Shown in pieces: positions 17,207 through 26,794 of a stretch of DNA of 64,000 nt. The DNA is from Erythrobacter sp. (GTDB lineage Bacteria > Pseudomonadota > Alphaproteobacteria > Sphingomonadales > Sphingomonadaceae), in NCBI GenBank assembly GCA_002695185.1, contig NZOF01000007.1, positions 1-64,000 on the forward strand, given 5' to 3'. Both the position numbers and the translations under genes were made by a program. The notes below the pieces were generated by a model. It worked only from the letters and a program-made list of their open reading frames with translations. It did not search any database and had not been told where the DNA came from. Position 1 is the stretch's first letter. Every line of letters begins with the position of its first letter.

Positions 17207-20023
17207 TCACTTTCGCAGCTCGGGATCCAGGAAGAAGCCGCGATTCTGGCTCTCGCTGACCTCCGACTGCACCCGTGCGCCTCCCTGGAGATTTGAAGCG
17301 CGTCCCGCCTGGGCTGCGGCGCGATCGCCATCCAATGCAACCTTCCCATCTGAGATGGCCTTGGCAGCGGCGCCCGGGTCACCAGGACCAGGGCCAGCGG
17401 GAATCCCGCCGGCACCATGTGGGCGATAGGCAGCCCGCACATCGGCGGCCGACGACACCCCCGTCCGATGGACATCGACGAGATCGGGCTCGCCAAGCTG
17501 GCCGCGAATCTCGTCGTAGATCGAGTCCCGCTTTTCGGTCATCCAGCGCTGGATCATCTCCTCGCGAACCGCGCGCTGGTGATCGGACAGATCCGTGGCC
17601 CAGATCTCGGGCGCATCGAGCCCTGGATTGGCCGCCTGCTGCGAACGATACCAGTTGGCGAGGTCCTGACTCAGGTTGGTGCTGAGCTGCATCCCATGGC
17701 TTTCCGCCCAACTCGCATCGCGCGAAAGCTGCTGCGACAGTTCCTCCAGCTTCCGCGCCGTTTCCTGATAGGAGTGTGCGCGGGCGAGCGAATCCTCGGT
17801 TCCCACGGAGGTCGATGACGTCTGCGAGGCCCGGCTGAATACACCGTCACGGGAATAGGTCCCATCCGAGGAGGTCGCGCCGGTACCGTTGGAATGTTCG
17901 TCCCGGACGCCGCTCGACGACGTGTTGGAGCTTTCGCTTGAATTCGTCTGACCCGTGCTCCGCTGGAGTTGCTCCTGCTGCGTGCCCGACTTCGAGACCT
18001 CTCCCGCGATCCCAGGAAGCGCGCCGAGGACACCACGGCCGCCGCCACTGCCTCCCGCGCCGCCCCCGCGAGTTCCGCCCAATCCGGCACCCACCCTTCC
18101 CGATATTCCATCAGCTGTAATGGCACTTCGATCATGAGTGTCAGCAACCCGTTGCGAATGGCCGATTGAGGACCGATCCTCCAGACCTTGGGAGCTGCTT
18201 CCGGTGCGCCGATCGAACTGCTCGAGCGAGGTGTTCGACTGCCGGCCGCTGCTCGAATCCCAGCCTGAGGAACGCTCGGTCGACGTGCCATAGGCACTGC
18301 GATTGGTGTGGGTCGCCGTCAGGATCTCGTTCGCGGCATTCTCATAGGCCTGCGCTTGCCGGTGCGCCTCGCTTGCCATCTCGCGCCACTCGGCGACCGC
18401 ACCTGACGACATGGTGGGCGTGAACGGCAGCCGCGAAATCGCACCAGACGTGTCGAACACATCGCGCCCATCGCCGTAGCCGTTGATGAGCGCCCCATTG
18501 TCCTGGCGCCAGCTCGTCATCGGCGCGCCGCCCATATAGCTCGGCGCGATGGTCCACTGGTCGGCCTGCCGCATGTTCGAGGTCGCATTGGCCCAGCTCA
18601 CATTCCCGTAGGAATAATTCCCCGTCGTCTGTTCGACCGCCGCCGCCTCCGCCGCGTTCTGCGCGGGCGCGAGCATCGACATGGAATGCCCGGCGATCGA
18701 CATCGCCCCGCGTGCGAGCCCGGCCGCGAGGAAGGGCACCGACATGAGCATGAAGCCGGCGATCGTCGCCGTCTCGCCATTGACCGCACCGATGCCGGCG
18801 AAGGTCCCAAGCGTGACGCCACCGCCGGCGATGCCGCTCGCCGCTGTCTCCGCCCGCGTCATGCAGATCATATGGAGGATGACGTAGAGCGGTCCCCAGG
18901 CAGCGAGGTAGAAGAATCCCATCGAATAGCCCTTCAAGGCGCTGATCCCCGTCTGCGGCATCAGGAAGAGCGGAAAGATCACCGGGAACATCGCGAAGAA
19001 CACGACGGTCAACACGATATTCAGGATCGGCACCCAGGCCATCGCCTGCTGCGCGATCGAGTTGTAGGTATTGCGCGCCTGGATGTCGGCCCGGGTCTGC
19101 GCAAAGGTGTCGATCGCCGCGGCGCCGGTCCCGCCCGCCATGGAATTGCGCGCCTGCATGAACGCGTTGATCGCGGTGGTCTGCCGCATATACTCGGCAT
19201 AGCTGCTACCCGAGCCTGTGAAGGCCTGGTTCACGACGGGCACGTCATGCTTCAGCTTGTCAGCCGCGAGCGCATTGCTGAGCTTGGGAAAGACCTCCTT
19301 CGCCCAGATCGGCGTGTTCGCCTCGATCATTGTGTTCCATTGGCCCGACAGCGCCTCATAAGCCTGCCGGCACGTGATGATGTAGCTCGTGACGCCGCCA
19401 CTGCCGTCCTTCTCGAGCCACTCCTGCGAACGGGCCTCGGAGCCTGGGCCCAGCGCGGACCATAGATCAGCCGCGTTCGAAAGGTCGGTCAGCGACTTCT
19501 GGTTGAGCATCACATCGCCGAAGACGCAGTTCTTGAAATGTTTCTCGAGATTGGTGGCAAACTCAGCGTCGCGGATGACGAAGTTGCGCGTGGCGTCAAA
19601 TAGCCGCGCGCCATAGACCATGCCGTTGGTGGTGTAGTTGAGCTCGCTCGGCATCACGAAGACGGTCTCGGCCGTTCGCGTCATCCAGTCCCCGACCTGC
19701 GTCGTGAAGCTCGCCAGTACGCCGAGACCCAGGGGCACATTGTCGACCGTAGCCGGCGCCAGCGAGGGGTTGATGCGATCGGTGACCTTGATGTCGACGG
19801 TCGGTACCATCAGGCAGAGATAGATCGCCGTCGCCTGCAGGAACCAGTTCATCCACGCGCGGTAGTTGAGGGTGAACGCGACCACGAGAAGCGAGTAGAT
19901 CAGGCCCATCACCATCACGACGCGAAGAAGCGAGCGATAGCCCCCTCCCCCCGACCAGGCCGCCACCGCGTTGAAAGTGTTGACCAGATACTCGCCGCCG
20001 CCGACCGTGAAGACCTCTAGCAT
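17207..20023 (-). CDS. traG: TraG, F-type mating-pair stabilisation protein
   Basis: A 938-aa last gene of the transfer operon. The N-terminal half (about 1-460) carries several membrane helices and the conserved TraG_N segments, such as MLEVFTVGGGEYLVNTFNAVAAW at the start and a Cys-containing periplasmic region. The C-terminal half is a long Ser/Gly/Gln-rich hydrophilic region, including a Gly-Arg-Gly tract near residue 645, ending in a helical tail. In F, TraG acts in pilus assembly with TraH and, through its C-terminus, in mating-pair stabilisation and entry exclusion. GAGGGAACAGCG precedes the ATG. It lies 15 bp downstream of traH. Confidence 0.9.
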   Translation of the reverse strand: MLEVFTVGGGEYLVNTFNAVAAWSGGGGYRSLLRVVMVMGLIYSLLVVAFTLNYRAWMNWFLQATAIYLCLMVPTVDIKVTDRINPSLAPATVDNVPLGLGVLASFTTQVGDWMTRTAETVFVMPSELNYTTNGMVYGARLFDATRNFVIRDAEFATNLEKHFKNCVFGDVMLNQKSLTDLSNAADLWSALGPGSEARSQEWLEKDGSGGVTSYIITCRQAYEALSGQWNTMIEANTPIWAKEVFPKLSNALAADKLKHDVPVVNQAFTGSGSSYAEYMRQTTAINAFMQARNSMAGGTGAAAIDTFAQTRADIQARNTYNSIAQQAMAWVPILNIVLTVVFFAMFPVIFPLFLMPQTGISALKGYSMGFFYLAAWGPLYVILHMICMTRAETAASGIAGGGVTLGTFAGIGAVNGETATIAGFMLMSVPFLAAGLARGAMSIAGHSMSMLAPAQNAAEAAAVEQTTGNYSYGNVSWANATSNMRQADQWTIAPSYMGGAPMTSWRQDNGALINGYGDGRDVFDTSGAISRLPFTPTMSSGAVAEWREMASEAHRQAQAYENAANEILTATHTNRSAYGTSTERSSGWDSSSGRQSNTSLEQFDRRTGSSSQGLEDRSSIGHSQRVADTHDRSAITADGISGRVGAGLGGTRGGGAGGSGGGRGVLGALPGIAGEVSKSGTQQEQLQRSTGQTNSSESSNTSSSGVRDEHSNGTGATSSDGTYSRDGVFSRASQTSSTSVGTEDSLARAHSYQETARKLEELSQQLSRDASWAESHGMQLSTNLSQDLANWYRSQQAANPGLDAPEIWATDLSDHQRAVREEMIQRWMTEKRDSIYDEIRGQLGEPDLVDVHRTGVSSAADVRAAYRPHGAGGIPAGPGPGDPGAAAKAISDGKVALDGDRAAAQAGRASNLQGGARVQSEVSESQNRGFFLDPELRK

Positions 20024-20038
20024 CGCTGTTCCCTCAGG

Positions 20039-21502
20039 CTAGTTCAGTCCCTGTGCGCTAAGCCCGCGCGAGAAATTGAGCGCCGAGGTCATCCCTGGCG
20101 TCATCGAATTCTGCAGGGTGGATTCGAGCATCATGCTCCGGTGGATGAGCTGCATCGTCACCTGCAGCTTGTTGTTTAGCTTGACGTCCCGCTGGGCGTA
20201 CTTTGCCCGCGCGGCCGCGATTTGCGCTTTCCACTGCGTGGCTGTGGCCTGGTCAAAGGTCTGGTAGTGGACCTGGCTCTGCTCGACCCGATCCATCATA
20301 TTGTCGAGCATGGCGGTCAGCAGATCGACCGCGACGATCTCCGACATCGCCTGAATTTCGCCGGGCGACAGCGAATAATGGGCATAGGCCTGAACGCTCA
20401 GGATCTTGAAGATCGGCACGGTCGCGATGTTCAGCAGCTGCTTTTCCGCAGCGCTAAGCGGCGTGTCGCTGCGGATCTTGTCGTTCATCGACTGGATGAG
20501 CGCCTCGATCCGGGGGCGCAGCGCGGAGGATGCCGGGACACTGAGCGTCTGTTCACCGACCTCGTAGCAGTTCTCGTCGTTGCACTTGAGCAGCTTGACC
20601 GGCGGCGCATCGGCGGTGCCGTCGAGAAGCGCGGTCACGACCGCATCCTCGGCCGGGCCAATCATCACGACCTTGCCGCCGACGCTCGGATCGGTCGATG
20701 GCGTGGTGATCACGGTGCCCACCAGGGTCATGATGTATTCGGAAAAAGCCTGATCGAAGGCCCCAAACCTCTCGGCCTTCTTCAGCGCCTCCCAGGTGTA
20801 GTTGTGCGGTTCACCGACGAGCTGATCCTTCATCGATTCATCGCTGTTGCCGGCGATCGTGCCGTCGCGCTGGTTCCCGTTGTTGCAACCCTGGCGCGAT
20901 GCTGCCCAGTCGGAGAAGACGCCCTGGCTGTTGCCGATCGCCTCGCAGATCGTCGAGCGCGTGGTGTCCATCTGGGGCCAGATCCCGCCGACAAGAGCCT
21001 GCGCCGTCTCGCAGCTCGAAATGTTCATTTGGTTGAGCAGCTGCGCTTTCTGGCTGAACTCATCCATCACCTTGCCGATCTCGGGCGAAACGGAATCGAT
21101 CGCCAGCTTGAAAGCGAAGCCGAGCGCGTTGTTGGCCGTCGCCTTGAGCATCGCGACGATCTCGGAGGCATTGATAAACGAGAAGGATCCCGAGAAGAGG
21201 TCTATGCCGCCGCACCCGGCGCGCGCATTGGGCAATTGCAGATTGAACGGCGAGACCGATTTCTGGGGGAAGCGGGTCCAGACATTGCCCATCGAATAGT
21301 AGCCTGCCGACTGCCCCTGGAAGGCGCTCGGACCGGTCACGTTCGCGGCGCCGCCCGTATCGTTGAAGAAGCTGTTCATCTGTCCCGCGACATCGGCCCA
21401 GGCGACTCCGACCAGCGCGAAATGCGCCGCCGCAAGGAACGCCGCGCCTCGACCGAGCCGGCGAACAATCGATCGAACCCTGCTCCGCTTCGCCTGTACC
21501 AT
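20039..21502 (-). CDS. traH: TraH, F-type pilus assembly protein
   Basis: A 487-aa periplasmic protein with a signal peptide (cleavage near AWA at about 36). It has the TraH pattern of early Cys residues (RAGCGGIDLFSGSFSF, ISSCETAQ) and a long C-terminal helical region. In F it works with TraF, TraW, TraU and TrbB in pilus extension and retraction at the outer membrane. It overlaps the traF stop by 1 nt (TGATG), so translation is coupled. Confidence 0.9.
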   Translation of the reverse strand: MVQAKRSRVRSIVRRLGRGAAFLAAAHFALVGVAWADVAGQMNSFFNDTGGAANVTGPSAFQGQSAGYYSMGNVWTRFPQKSVSPFNLQLPNARAGCGGIDLFSGSFSFINASEIVAMLKATANNALGFAFKLAIDSVSPEIGKVMDEFSQKAQLLNQMNISSCETAQALVGGIWPQMDTTRSTICEAIGNSQGVFSDWAASRQGCNNGNQRDGTIAGNSDESMKDQLVGEPHNYTWEALKKAERFGAFDQAFSEYIMTLVGTVITTPSTDPSVGGKVVMIGPAEDAVVTALLDGTADAPPVKLLKCNDENCYEVGEQTLSVPASSALRPRIEALIQSMNDKIRSDTPLSAAEKQLLNIATVPIFKILSVQAYAHYSLSPGEIQAMSEIVAVDLLTAMLDNMMDRVEQSQVHYQTFDQATATQWKAQIAAARAKYAQRDVKLNNKLQVTMQLIHRSMMLESTLQNSMTPGMTSALNFSRGLSAQGLN

Positions 21503-22329
21503 CAGTAGTCACTCCCCACCTTGGTATTGGTGAGCATGAAGATCCGGTCCATGATCTCGTCGCCGCTGAGGATGCCGTAGCCGACCGGAATCGTGCGCTT
21601 GGTCTGGGTGTCGAACAGCACGAGCGCCGGCGTCTCGTTGCCCGAGAGACCCATCCGGGCGCGCTGCCCGGTATCGACGACATAGTTCGGGAAGTCCTTG
21701 CTCGGCCCGCCGTCCATCGAGACGGCCATCACCGCCATGCGGTGGCTGTCCGCCACCGAGCGCAGGATCGGACCGAACAGTTCGCAGGCGCCGCAGCTCT
21801 GCGCGTAGAAGTAGAACAGGCCATAGCGCTCGCCGAGCTTGGTGAGCACCGCGTCGCGGTCGGCCTTGCGATTGTCGAGCCAGGCCCGCTTGCCCACCGT
21901 CGAAACCGGGCGTTGGAGCGTGTAGTCGATCTCGGGATGCTGCCAGAGCGCCCGCTGCCAGGTGTCGGCAAAGGTCGAGGCGCGATCAAGCTGCTCGCGC
22001 TGGAAGCGCACATAGGCGATCACATTCTCTTCGGAAGGATCGAGGATCGCCCGCGCCTTCAATTCGTCGAGCTGCTTCGAGATCGCCGCCATTCGTTCGG
22101 CCGCGCTCGGCTCGGGCGCCTGCGGCCGCTCGGTCTTCGCCTCGGGCGACTTGGGTTTCGCGCAATAGAACCACCGGCCCAGGCGCCGCTCGCCGCAATA
22201 GAAATCGTCCGGCGCATCGCGCTCGATGGTGTCGCGCTCTCTCGCGGCGTCCTGCGCCGCGGCAGGACCGGGCACGCCGGTCGATGCCAGCACGAGCGTG
22301 AGCGCCGCAAACTTAGCGCGGATCGGCAT
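21502..22329 (-). CDS. traF: TraF, F-type pilus assembly protein (thioredoxin fold)
   Basis: A 275-aa periplasmic protein with a signal peptide (cleavage near AAA-QDA at about 26). The C-terminal thioredoxin fold retains a CGAC motif in FYFYAQSCGACELFGPIL. Canonical F TraF lost its CxxC, while many relatives keep it; here both cysteines are present, so redox activity is possible. The role is pilus assembly with TraH. The start overlaps the small gene at 22313-22573. Confidence 0.9.
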   Translation of the reverse strand: MPIRAKFAALTLVLASTGVPGPAAAQDAARERDTIERDAPDDFYCGERRLGRWFYCAKPKSPEAKTERPQAPEPSAAERMAAISKQLDELKARAILDPSEENVIAYVRFQREQLDRASTFADTWQRALWQHPEIDYTLQRPVSTVGKRAWLDNRKADRDAVLTKLGERYGLFYFYAQSCGACELFGPILRSVADSHRMAVMAVSMDGGPSKDFPNYVVDTGQRARMGLSGNETPALVLFDTQTKRTIPVGYGILSGDEIMDRIFMLTNTKVGSDY

Positions 22330-22573
22330 CGCCGGTCATCCTTTCCTGCGCGAAGGGCGCAGCGGTGAAGTGAGGCGCGGAAGGGGGAGCTCCTGGGCCG
22401 GGATCGGCGTGAAGCGCGAAGCGCACGCAGCAGTCGAACGCGGTGGTCTGGGTCTTGGGCGCACATGGAGACGCGCGAGGCGGCGTGGAGGACGCCGACT
22501 GCGGCGGCCCGTCCGATATCGTCAGGGCGAGCACCATGGCGATGATGCCCGGATCAAGGATCGGCATGGTCAC
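22313..22573 (-). CDS. Small unassigned gene in the transfer operon (86 aa)
   Basis: The protein has a hydrophobic N-terminal segment (about 3-20, PILDPGIIAMVLALTI) followed by a Pro/Ser/Cys-containing tail. No family is recognised. It fits tightly between its neighbours, overlapping the upstream gene by 20 nt and traF by 17 nt. AAGGGAG is 9 nt before GTG 22573 (ATG 22567 is an alternative). It may be an accessory inner-membrane or exported peptide of the transfer system. Confidence 0.45.
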   Translation of the reverse strand: MTMPILDPGIIAMVLALTISDGPPQSASSTPPRASPCAPKTQTTAFDCCVRFALHADPGPGAPPSAPHFTAAPFAQERMTGDADPR

Positions 22574-22943
22574 TGTCCAGTTCTCCCTTGGTAAGCCGCA
22601 GCACGGACATCATCAGCGCCACGTCGATGAGGCGGGTGCCCTGGTCGAGCATCCGGATGAGCCCCTCCATCAGGGGGCGGGCGGCGTCCCTGCCCTGGCG
22701 GCTCGCCTTCAGGCGATCTCCGACGGGGATCAGCCAACCGCACTGCACCATGCGCCGGGTAGGGGTGGCGACCTGCCCGACGCCCTCGAACCAGGTCTGG
22801 ATGATGCGAAGGATTTCGCCGAGGCGCATCGGCTCCCTGGCGCGGTATACGCAGACGAAGATCGACAGCTCGAGAACCGTCATCTCCTGCCCATGCCCGG
22901 CATTGCCGCCGGCGGGCCCTGGGTCATTGGCCGTGGAGGTCAT
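22554..22943 (-). CDS. Winged-helix-like conserved protein of the transfer operon (129 aa)
   Basis: Residues about 21-95 look like a winged-helix fold: MTVLELSIFVCVYRAREPMRLGEILR, then a helix, then VQCGWLIPVGDRLKASRQGRDAARPLM. A C-terminal helix follows. No enzymatic motif is seen. It may be a DNA-binding regulator of the operon or a structural component. It overlaps traN upstream by 20 nt and the 86-aa gene downstream by 20 nt, so it is part of the same message. Confidence 0.5.
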   Translation of the reverse strand: MTSTANDPGPAGGNAGHGQEMTVLELSIFVCVYRAREPMRLGEILRIIQTWFEGVGQVATPTRRMVQCGWLIPVGDRLKASRQGRDAARPLMEGLIRMLDQGTRLIDVALMMSVLRLTKGELDSDHADP

Positions 22944-24753
22944 AGTAATCCTGAATCTTGGACTGGATCTCGGTCATGGTCTCGACCTCGTCGGGGAGCT
23001 TTGCCGCGTCCATGAAGTCCGAATAGACCTCGGTGAAATCCATCACCGACAGGTCGAGTGAGGCGAACTCTTCAATCGTGAAGCCTTGGCATTGCTCCTT
23101 CTTGGGTGAGCCCCACGGCTTGCCGAGCTGGATGCGGCCCTGCTCCTGGAGGATGCGGGAAAGCTTGCTTTCGAAGCAGCAGAAGGCGGTTCGCTTGGTC
23201 TTGCAGATACCGAGGAAGCTGGAGGAGCAATAGGTCCCGACCTTGTGGCAGAAGCCCATCCGGTCCTTGATATCGAGCTTCATCTCATCCTGTGAGCAGG
23301 AGAACAGGACCAGAAACGGGGTCGCGAAAGCGGCGATCGCCGCGGGCCCGCCTGCAAGCGCGGCCGCGCCGGCGGCGACAGGCACGGCGCCCGAGACCTT
23401 GCCCGCGCAGCAGTTGATCAGACCGAACACCGGCTTATGGCAGGTCTCGCGCGTTCCGGAAAAAACGCGGTAGTTCGTCTCATCGAACTCCTTGCCGGCC
23501 TGGTCGATCGCATGGAGCGCGACGAGCGCGTCCTTGAACTCGGTCGACGCCTCGCGTACGATCGGCTCGCAGTCGCCATTGATGCAGTAGACATCGTCGC
23601 CGCAGATATATTGCTTGGTGTCAGGCGACGTGCCGGACGGCGTCTCGCACTTGTAGATCTTCTCGACCGTCTTGCAGGCACCGCCGCCCTGACCCGGCTC
23701 ATCAAGGCACTCATCGCGCAGATAGGTGCATTTGGGATTGGCCGCGAGCGAGCCGCAGTCGTTGCCGCTGCCGACACTGTTGCAGGTATAGGTCCGGTTC
23801 CAGGCCCAGCAGGAACGCGTGATGGACACGCCGTTCACCACGCGGGTGGTCGGCGCGGCATCGACACAGGTCTCCGAAGTGAGCTCGCAGGTCTTGCCGC
23901 TCGTCGCGGCGTTGCAGACGCCCTCGTCCTTCGCCTCGGTTACGACCTCGTCCACGTTTTCGGTCGTGTACGGCCGCTTGACCACAGGATTGTCGCATTC
24001 ATGGGTGATGCGATCGCCCTCCCCGACATCGGGCTCGGTGCATTTGCCTTTCGTGCCTTGATGGCAGATCGGATAATGAACCGTCTGGCGCGAGCGTTCG
24101 CGGCAGACACCGCTGGCGACCGGCGCATCGAACAGGGTTCCGCAGCGGACCGAGGCATTGCTGGGCCAACTGTTGCTCCAGCCCTCGCAGGTGTAGACAT
24201 ATTCGGGTTTCCCGGGCGTCGCGGTGACGACCAGCGGAACGTTGCAGGTTGGGCTAGTCTGCTCGACCTTGGCGCCGACATTGCAGCTCGCCTCATAGGT
24301 GCCGTCCGTCCCCGATCCCGGAGGGAGCGGCGTGCAGGTCCCGCTAGTCGAACCGATCTGCTCCCCCTCGAGATAGGTCGTCGGGTCGTTCTCGACCTCG
24401 GTCGCCCTGTTGGTCGTCGCCAGGATCTCGGAGTTGCTGAACGTCGGCCGCGTGTGCGTGGTGTCGGTGGTGATCTGATATTGCTCGCTCGTCGACTTGA
24501 GCGCCTGCGCATCGTTCACCAGCTTGTCGGGATCATCGAAATAGGCGCCTTGGGGCAGGCTGTCCGAGGTATAGCCAGGAACCGCTTCGGCCTGCGCCTT
24601 GTCATCGGGCACAAGGTCGTCGTTCCCCTTTGCGGCGTTTCCCATGGCCCGCCCCTCCTCGCGGGCTTGTTCCATCGTCATCTGCGCCGCGGCAGGCGCG
24701 GCGGCGCCGACGGCGGCCGCAAGCAGGATGAAGGGGGCCAGGAAATGCTTCAC
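22924..24753 (-). CDS. traN: TraN, outer-membrane mating-pair stabilisation protein
   Basis: A 609-aa secreted protein with a signal peptide (about 1-23). It has a very Cys-rich body (over 30 cysteines, e.g. CYNC-like and NCCAGKVSG, CSSSFLGICKTKRTAFCCFESKLSRILQEQ near the end), the TraN hallmark. In F it is an outer-membrane adhesin recognising recipient porins such as OmpA. The start is GTG 24753, overlapping the trbC stop as GTGA. The DsbC-like isomerase in the same operon probably assists its disulphides. Confidence 0.9.
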   Translation of the reverse strand: MKHFLAPFILLAAAVGAAAPAAAQMTMEQAREEGRAMGNAAKGNDDLVPDDKAQAEAVPGYTSDSLPQGAYFDDPDKLVNDAQALKSTSEQYQITTDTTHTRPTFSNSEILATTNRATEVENDPTTYLEGEQIGSTSGTCTPLPPGSGTDGTYEASCNVGAKVEQTSPTCNVPLVVTATPGKPEYVYTCEGWSNSWPSNASVRCGTLFDAPVASGVCRERSRQTVHYPICHQGTKGKCTEPDVGEGDRITHECDNPVVKRPYTTENVDEVVTEAKDEGVCNAATSGKTCELTSETCVDAAPTTRVVNGVSITRSCWAWNRTYTCNSVGSGNDCGSLAANPKCTYLRDECLDEPGQGGGACKTVEKIYKCETPSGTSPDTKQYICGDDVYCINGDCEPIVREASTEFKDALVALHAIDQAGKEFDETNYRVFSGTRETCHKPVFGLINCCAGKVSGAVPVAAGAAALAGGPAAIAAFATPFLVLFSCSQDEMKLDIKDRMGFCHKVGTYCSSSFLGICKTKRTAFCCFESKLSRILQEQGRIQLGKPWGSPKKEQCQGFTIEEFASLDLSVMDFTEVYSDFMDAAKLPDEVETMTEIQSKIQDYYDLHGQ

Positions 24754-25493
24754 GGCGTCTTGCGCATATTGGAGAGGCCCACCGCCGCGATCTTCGCCCC
24801 CGGCCCGTTTCCATCGGCGAAGCTGCTCAGCGCATATTCCACGGTCACATTGCCGGTCATCCGGTCGTAGGGCGGAAGCTTGGTCTGGCAGGAAAAGCCG
24901 GCGCACAGATCGAAGTCAGAGGCCACCGCGACGTAGGTCGGGACGGCCTGGACGTTGAAGGCGCGGAAAAGCCGGGGATCGATCCCGACATTCGCGAACT
25001 GATCCTGGCGTTCGACGACTTGTCCGAGCCGCCTCGCGAACTCCTTCATGCTATTGTTGGGGAAGCCCCGGAATACCACGACGCCGCCGGCACGCGCGGT
25101 GTCGCGGATGAGCTGTTTCAGGGACTGGGGCGGCATCGACAGGCTCGCAAAGGCGATGAACTGCGGCGCTTCGCCGCCCTTGACATTCACATTGGCGGCG
25201 GCGCCCTGCACGATCTCGTCGAAGTCAATGGCGCCGTCCGGCCCTCTGGGCAGATCACGCGTGGCGATCTGCCGCATGTTCTGCGTGCCGCCTTCGCGAA
25301 CGGCCACAGCCTCTTCGCGGAACTGTTCGCCGCGATCCTTCACATGATTGACGAAGGCCTCGGCGTCCGCCGCCATCTCGGCCGAGCGCTTCTTGATCGC
25401 CTGGACGTCCAGCCCGTCGACCGACTGGGCGAGCAAGGCGGAGAGACCGGCGGTTGCGACGAGGGCGGCAACGCCCCAAGCGACGAGACGCAT
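24750..25493 (-). CDS. trbC: TrbC, F-type pilus assembly protein
   Basis: A 247-aa periplasmic protein with an N-terminal signal or anchor (about 5-23) and the TrbC_Ftype domain: IAFASLSMPPQSLKQLIRDTARAGGVVVFRGFPNNSM, then RLFRAFNVQAVPTYVA, a thioredoxin-like core without CxxC. In F, TrbC is required for pilus assembly and interacts with TraW. The gene lies between traU (12-bp gap) and traN (4-bp overlap). Confidence 0.9.
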   Translation of the reverse strand: MRLVAWGVAALVATAGLSALLAQSVDGLDVQAIKKRSAEMAADAEAFVNHVKDRGEQFREEAVAVREGGTQNMRQIATRDLPRGPDGAIDFDEIVQGAAANVNVKGGEAPQFIAFASLSMPPQSLKQLIRDTARAGGVVVFRGFPNNSMKEFARRLGQVVERQDQFANVGIDPRLFRAFNVQAVPTYVAVASDFDLCAGFSCQTKLPPYDRMTGNVTVEYALSSFADGNGPGAKIAAVGLSNMRKTP

Positions 25494-25505
25494 CGACTCC
25501 TCTCC

Positions 25506-26525
25506 TTAGAGCACGCAGCAGTTGCGCTTGCGCCAGACCAGATAGCCCATGTCCTCGCCACCGGCGGGATAGGCACGACCGGCATCGGGCGGCAGCGTGG
25601 AAGCCCCGATCGCGGAGCAGGCGAACCGGCCGCTGACGGTCGGGATCGGATTGACCATCTGGAAGCGGTATTGCTGCTTGCGCATGATCGGCATGAGATA
25701 TTTCTTGCACAGGCCCTTCGAGCCCATCGTCCCCCAGGCAAGCGCCTCGCGGTGCATCTTGTAGGCAAAACGCGACACGGCGAGCCGCGAGGATTGCACG
25801 TGACCGATCGAGGCCGGCACATTGCCGTTGAGCGGATACATCGGCCCCTGGCAACCGGCGCACCAGAAGAGCTGGTCCAGCGGCAGGTTGGCCGTCCCGG
25901 CAATGCAGTCCCCCGCGCAGGCCGTCTGCGCGATCGGATTGGCAAAGATGATCGCCTCGGGATTGATCAGCGTCGTGAGCGCGTCGTCCTGCCAGAGGGG
26001 ATCGATCTCGGTCATGTAGGCGATGTCGAAGGAGGCCTGCTCGAAGCAGACGAAATCGGTCAGGATCTCCATCCAGTAGAGCAGCGGATAGACGTACCAG
26101 TGGACGTGCCACTTGGCGGTGCTCTGCGATCGCCCGCCCACCATTGAGGGTCCGGCCAGATAGCCCTGGCCGATATCGAACCCCGGCGCGATGCGGACGC
26201 CGCCGAGATTCGGGAAGCACCACGGCTTCATCGTCACATCGGCGAGCCGCGCCGGCTCCCAGAAGCCAACCGAAATGCCGATGCGCGGCAGCGGATCGGA
26301 ACAGGCGCAAACTGGAGACGAGGGATTTTTCGTGTCGGGCCGCCCGCTCGGCCAGATCTTGAGGCCCCCCACCGACAGCGGGAACAGGCACGACCAGCAG
26401 ACGTCAGTGATCGGGTTGACGAACTTGCCGTTGCAGGTCGGCCCGGCGGCCTCGGCGCGCGGCGAGAAGGCCACGGCCGTCACCAGAAGCGACACGATCA
26501 GGAGGATGGCGCGAACGCGAAGCAT
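25506..26525 (-). CDS. traU: TraU, F-type DNA transfer/pilus assembly protein
   Basis: A 339-aa periplasmic protein with a signal peptide (about 1-26). It has the many conserved cysteines of TraU (CNGKF...CWSCLFP, CACSDP, WCAGCQGPMYP) and ends in RKRNCCVL. TraU is needed for DNA transfer as well as pilus formation in F. The start ATG 26525 overlaps the stop of the 89-aa gene (TAATG). A longer frame upstream is not coding in character. Confidence 0.9.
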   Translation of the reverse strand: MLRVRAILLIVSLLVTAVAFSPRAEAAGPTCNGKFVNPITDVCWSCLFPLSVGGLKIWPSGRPDTKNPSSPVCACSDPLPRIGISVGFWEPARLADVTMKPWCFPNLGGVRIAPGFDIGQGYLAGPSMVGGRSQSTAKWHVHWYVYPLLYWMEILTDFVCFEQASFDIAYMTEIDPLWQDDALTTLINPEAIIFANPIAQTACAGDCIAGTANLPLDQLFWCAGCQGPMYPLNGNVPASIGHVQSSRLAVSRFAYKMHREALAWGTMGSKGLCKKYLMPIMRKQQYRFQMVNPIPTVSGRFACSAIGASTLPPDAGRAYPAGGEDMGYLVWRKRNCCVL

Positions 26526-26794
26526 TATGCGTCCTCCCCCAGAGCGCCGAGGAATGTGCTGTCCGCCCGCTGCTTGCGGGCCAGATACAGCGCCGTGTAA
26601 AGCACGGTGGCGATCAGGATCGCTACCACCGCCGCGATCGCTGCGCGGCCGCCCAGCCGCTGGAACGGCACGAACAGCCCCACAACCAGCGCGAGGAGGA
26701 GGCACAGGCACTGCCAGGTGCGGCGCATCCGTCGCAGCGCTCGGGTCTCAGGCGCGGCCATCGGCGTGCGCAGGAGGTCGAGCCACAGCGGCAT
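26525..26794 (-). CDS. Unassigned two-helix membrane protein of the transfer operon (89 aa)
   Basis: The protein has a basic N-terminus, then two hydrophobic helices (about 28-44 and 50-70) and a short polar tail. No named tra family is recognised. It overlaps traW by 1 codon position (TGATG) and traU by 1 nt, so it is translated as part of the cluster. It may be an inner-membrane scaffold subunit. Confidence 0.55.
   Translation of the reverse strand: MPLWLDLLRTPMAAPETRALRRMRRTWQCLCLLLALVVGLFVPFQRLGGRAAIAAVVAILIATVLYTALYLARKQRADSTFLGALGEDA

Noticed and set aside
23437..24870. 477-aa plus-strand frame opposite traN
   Set aside because: Antisense shadow of the Cys-rich traN gene.
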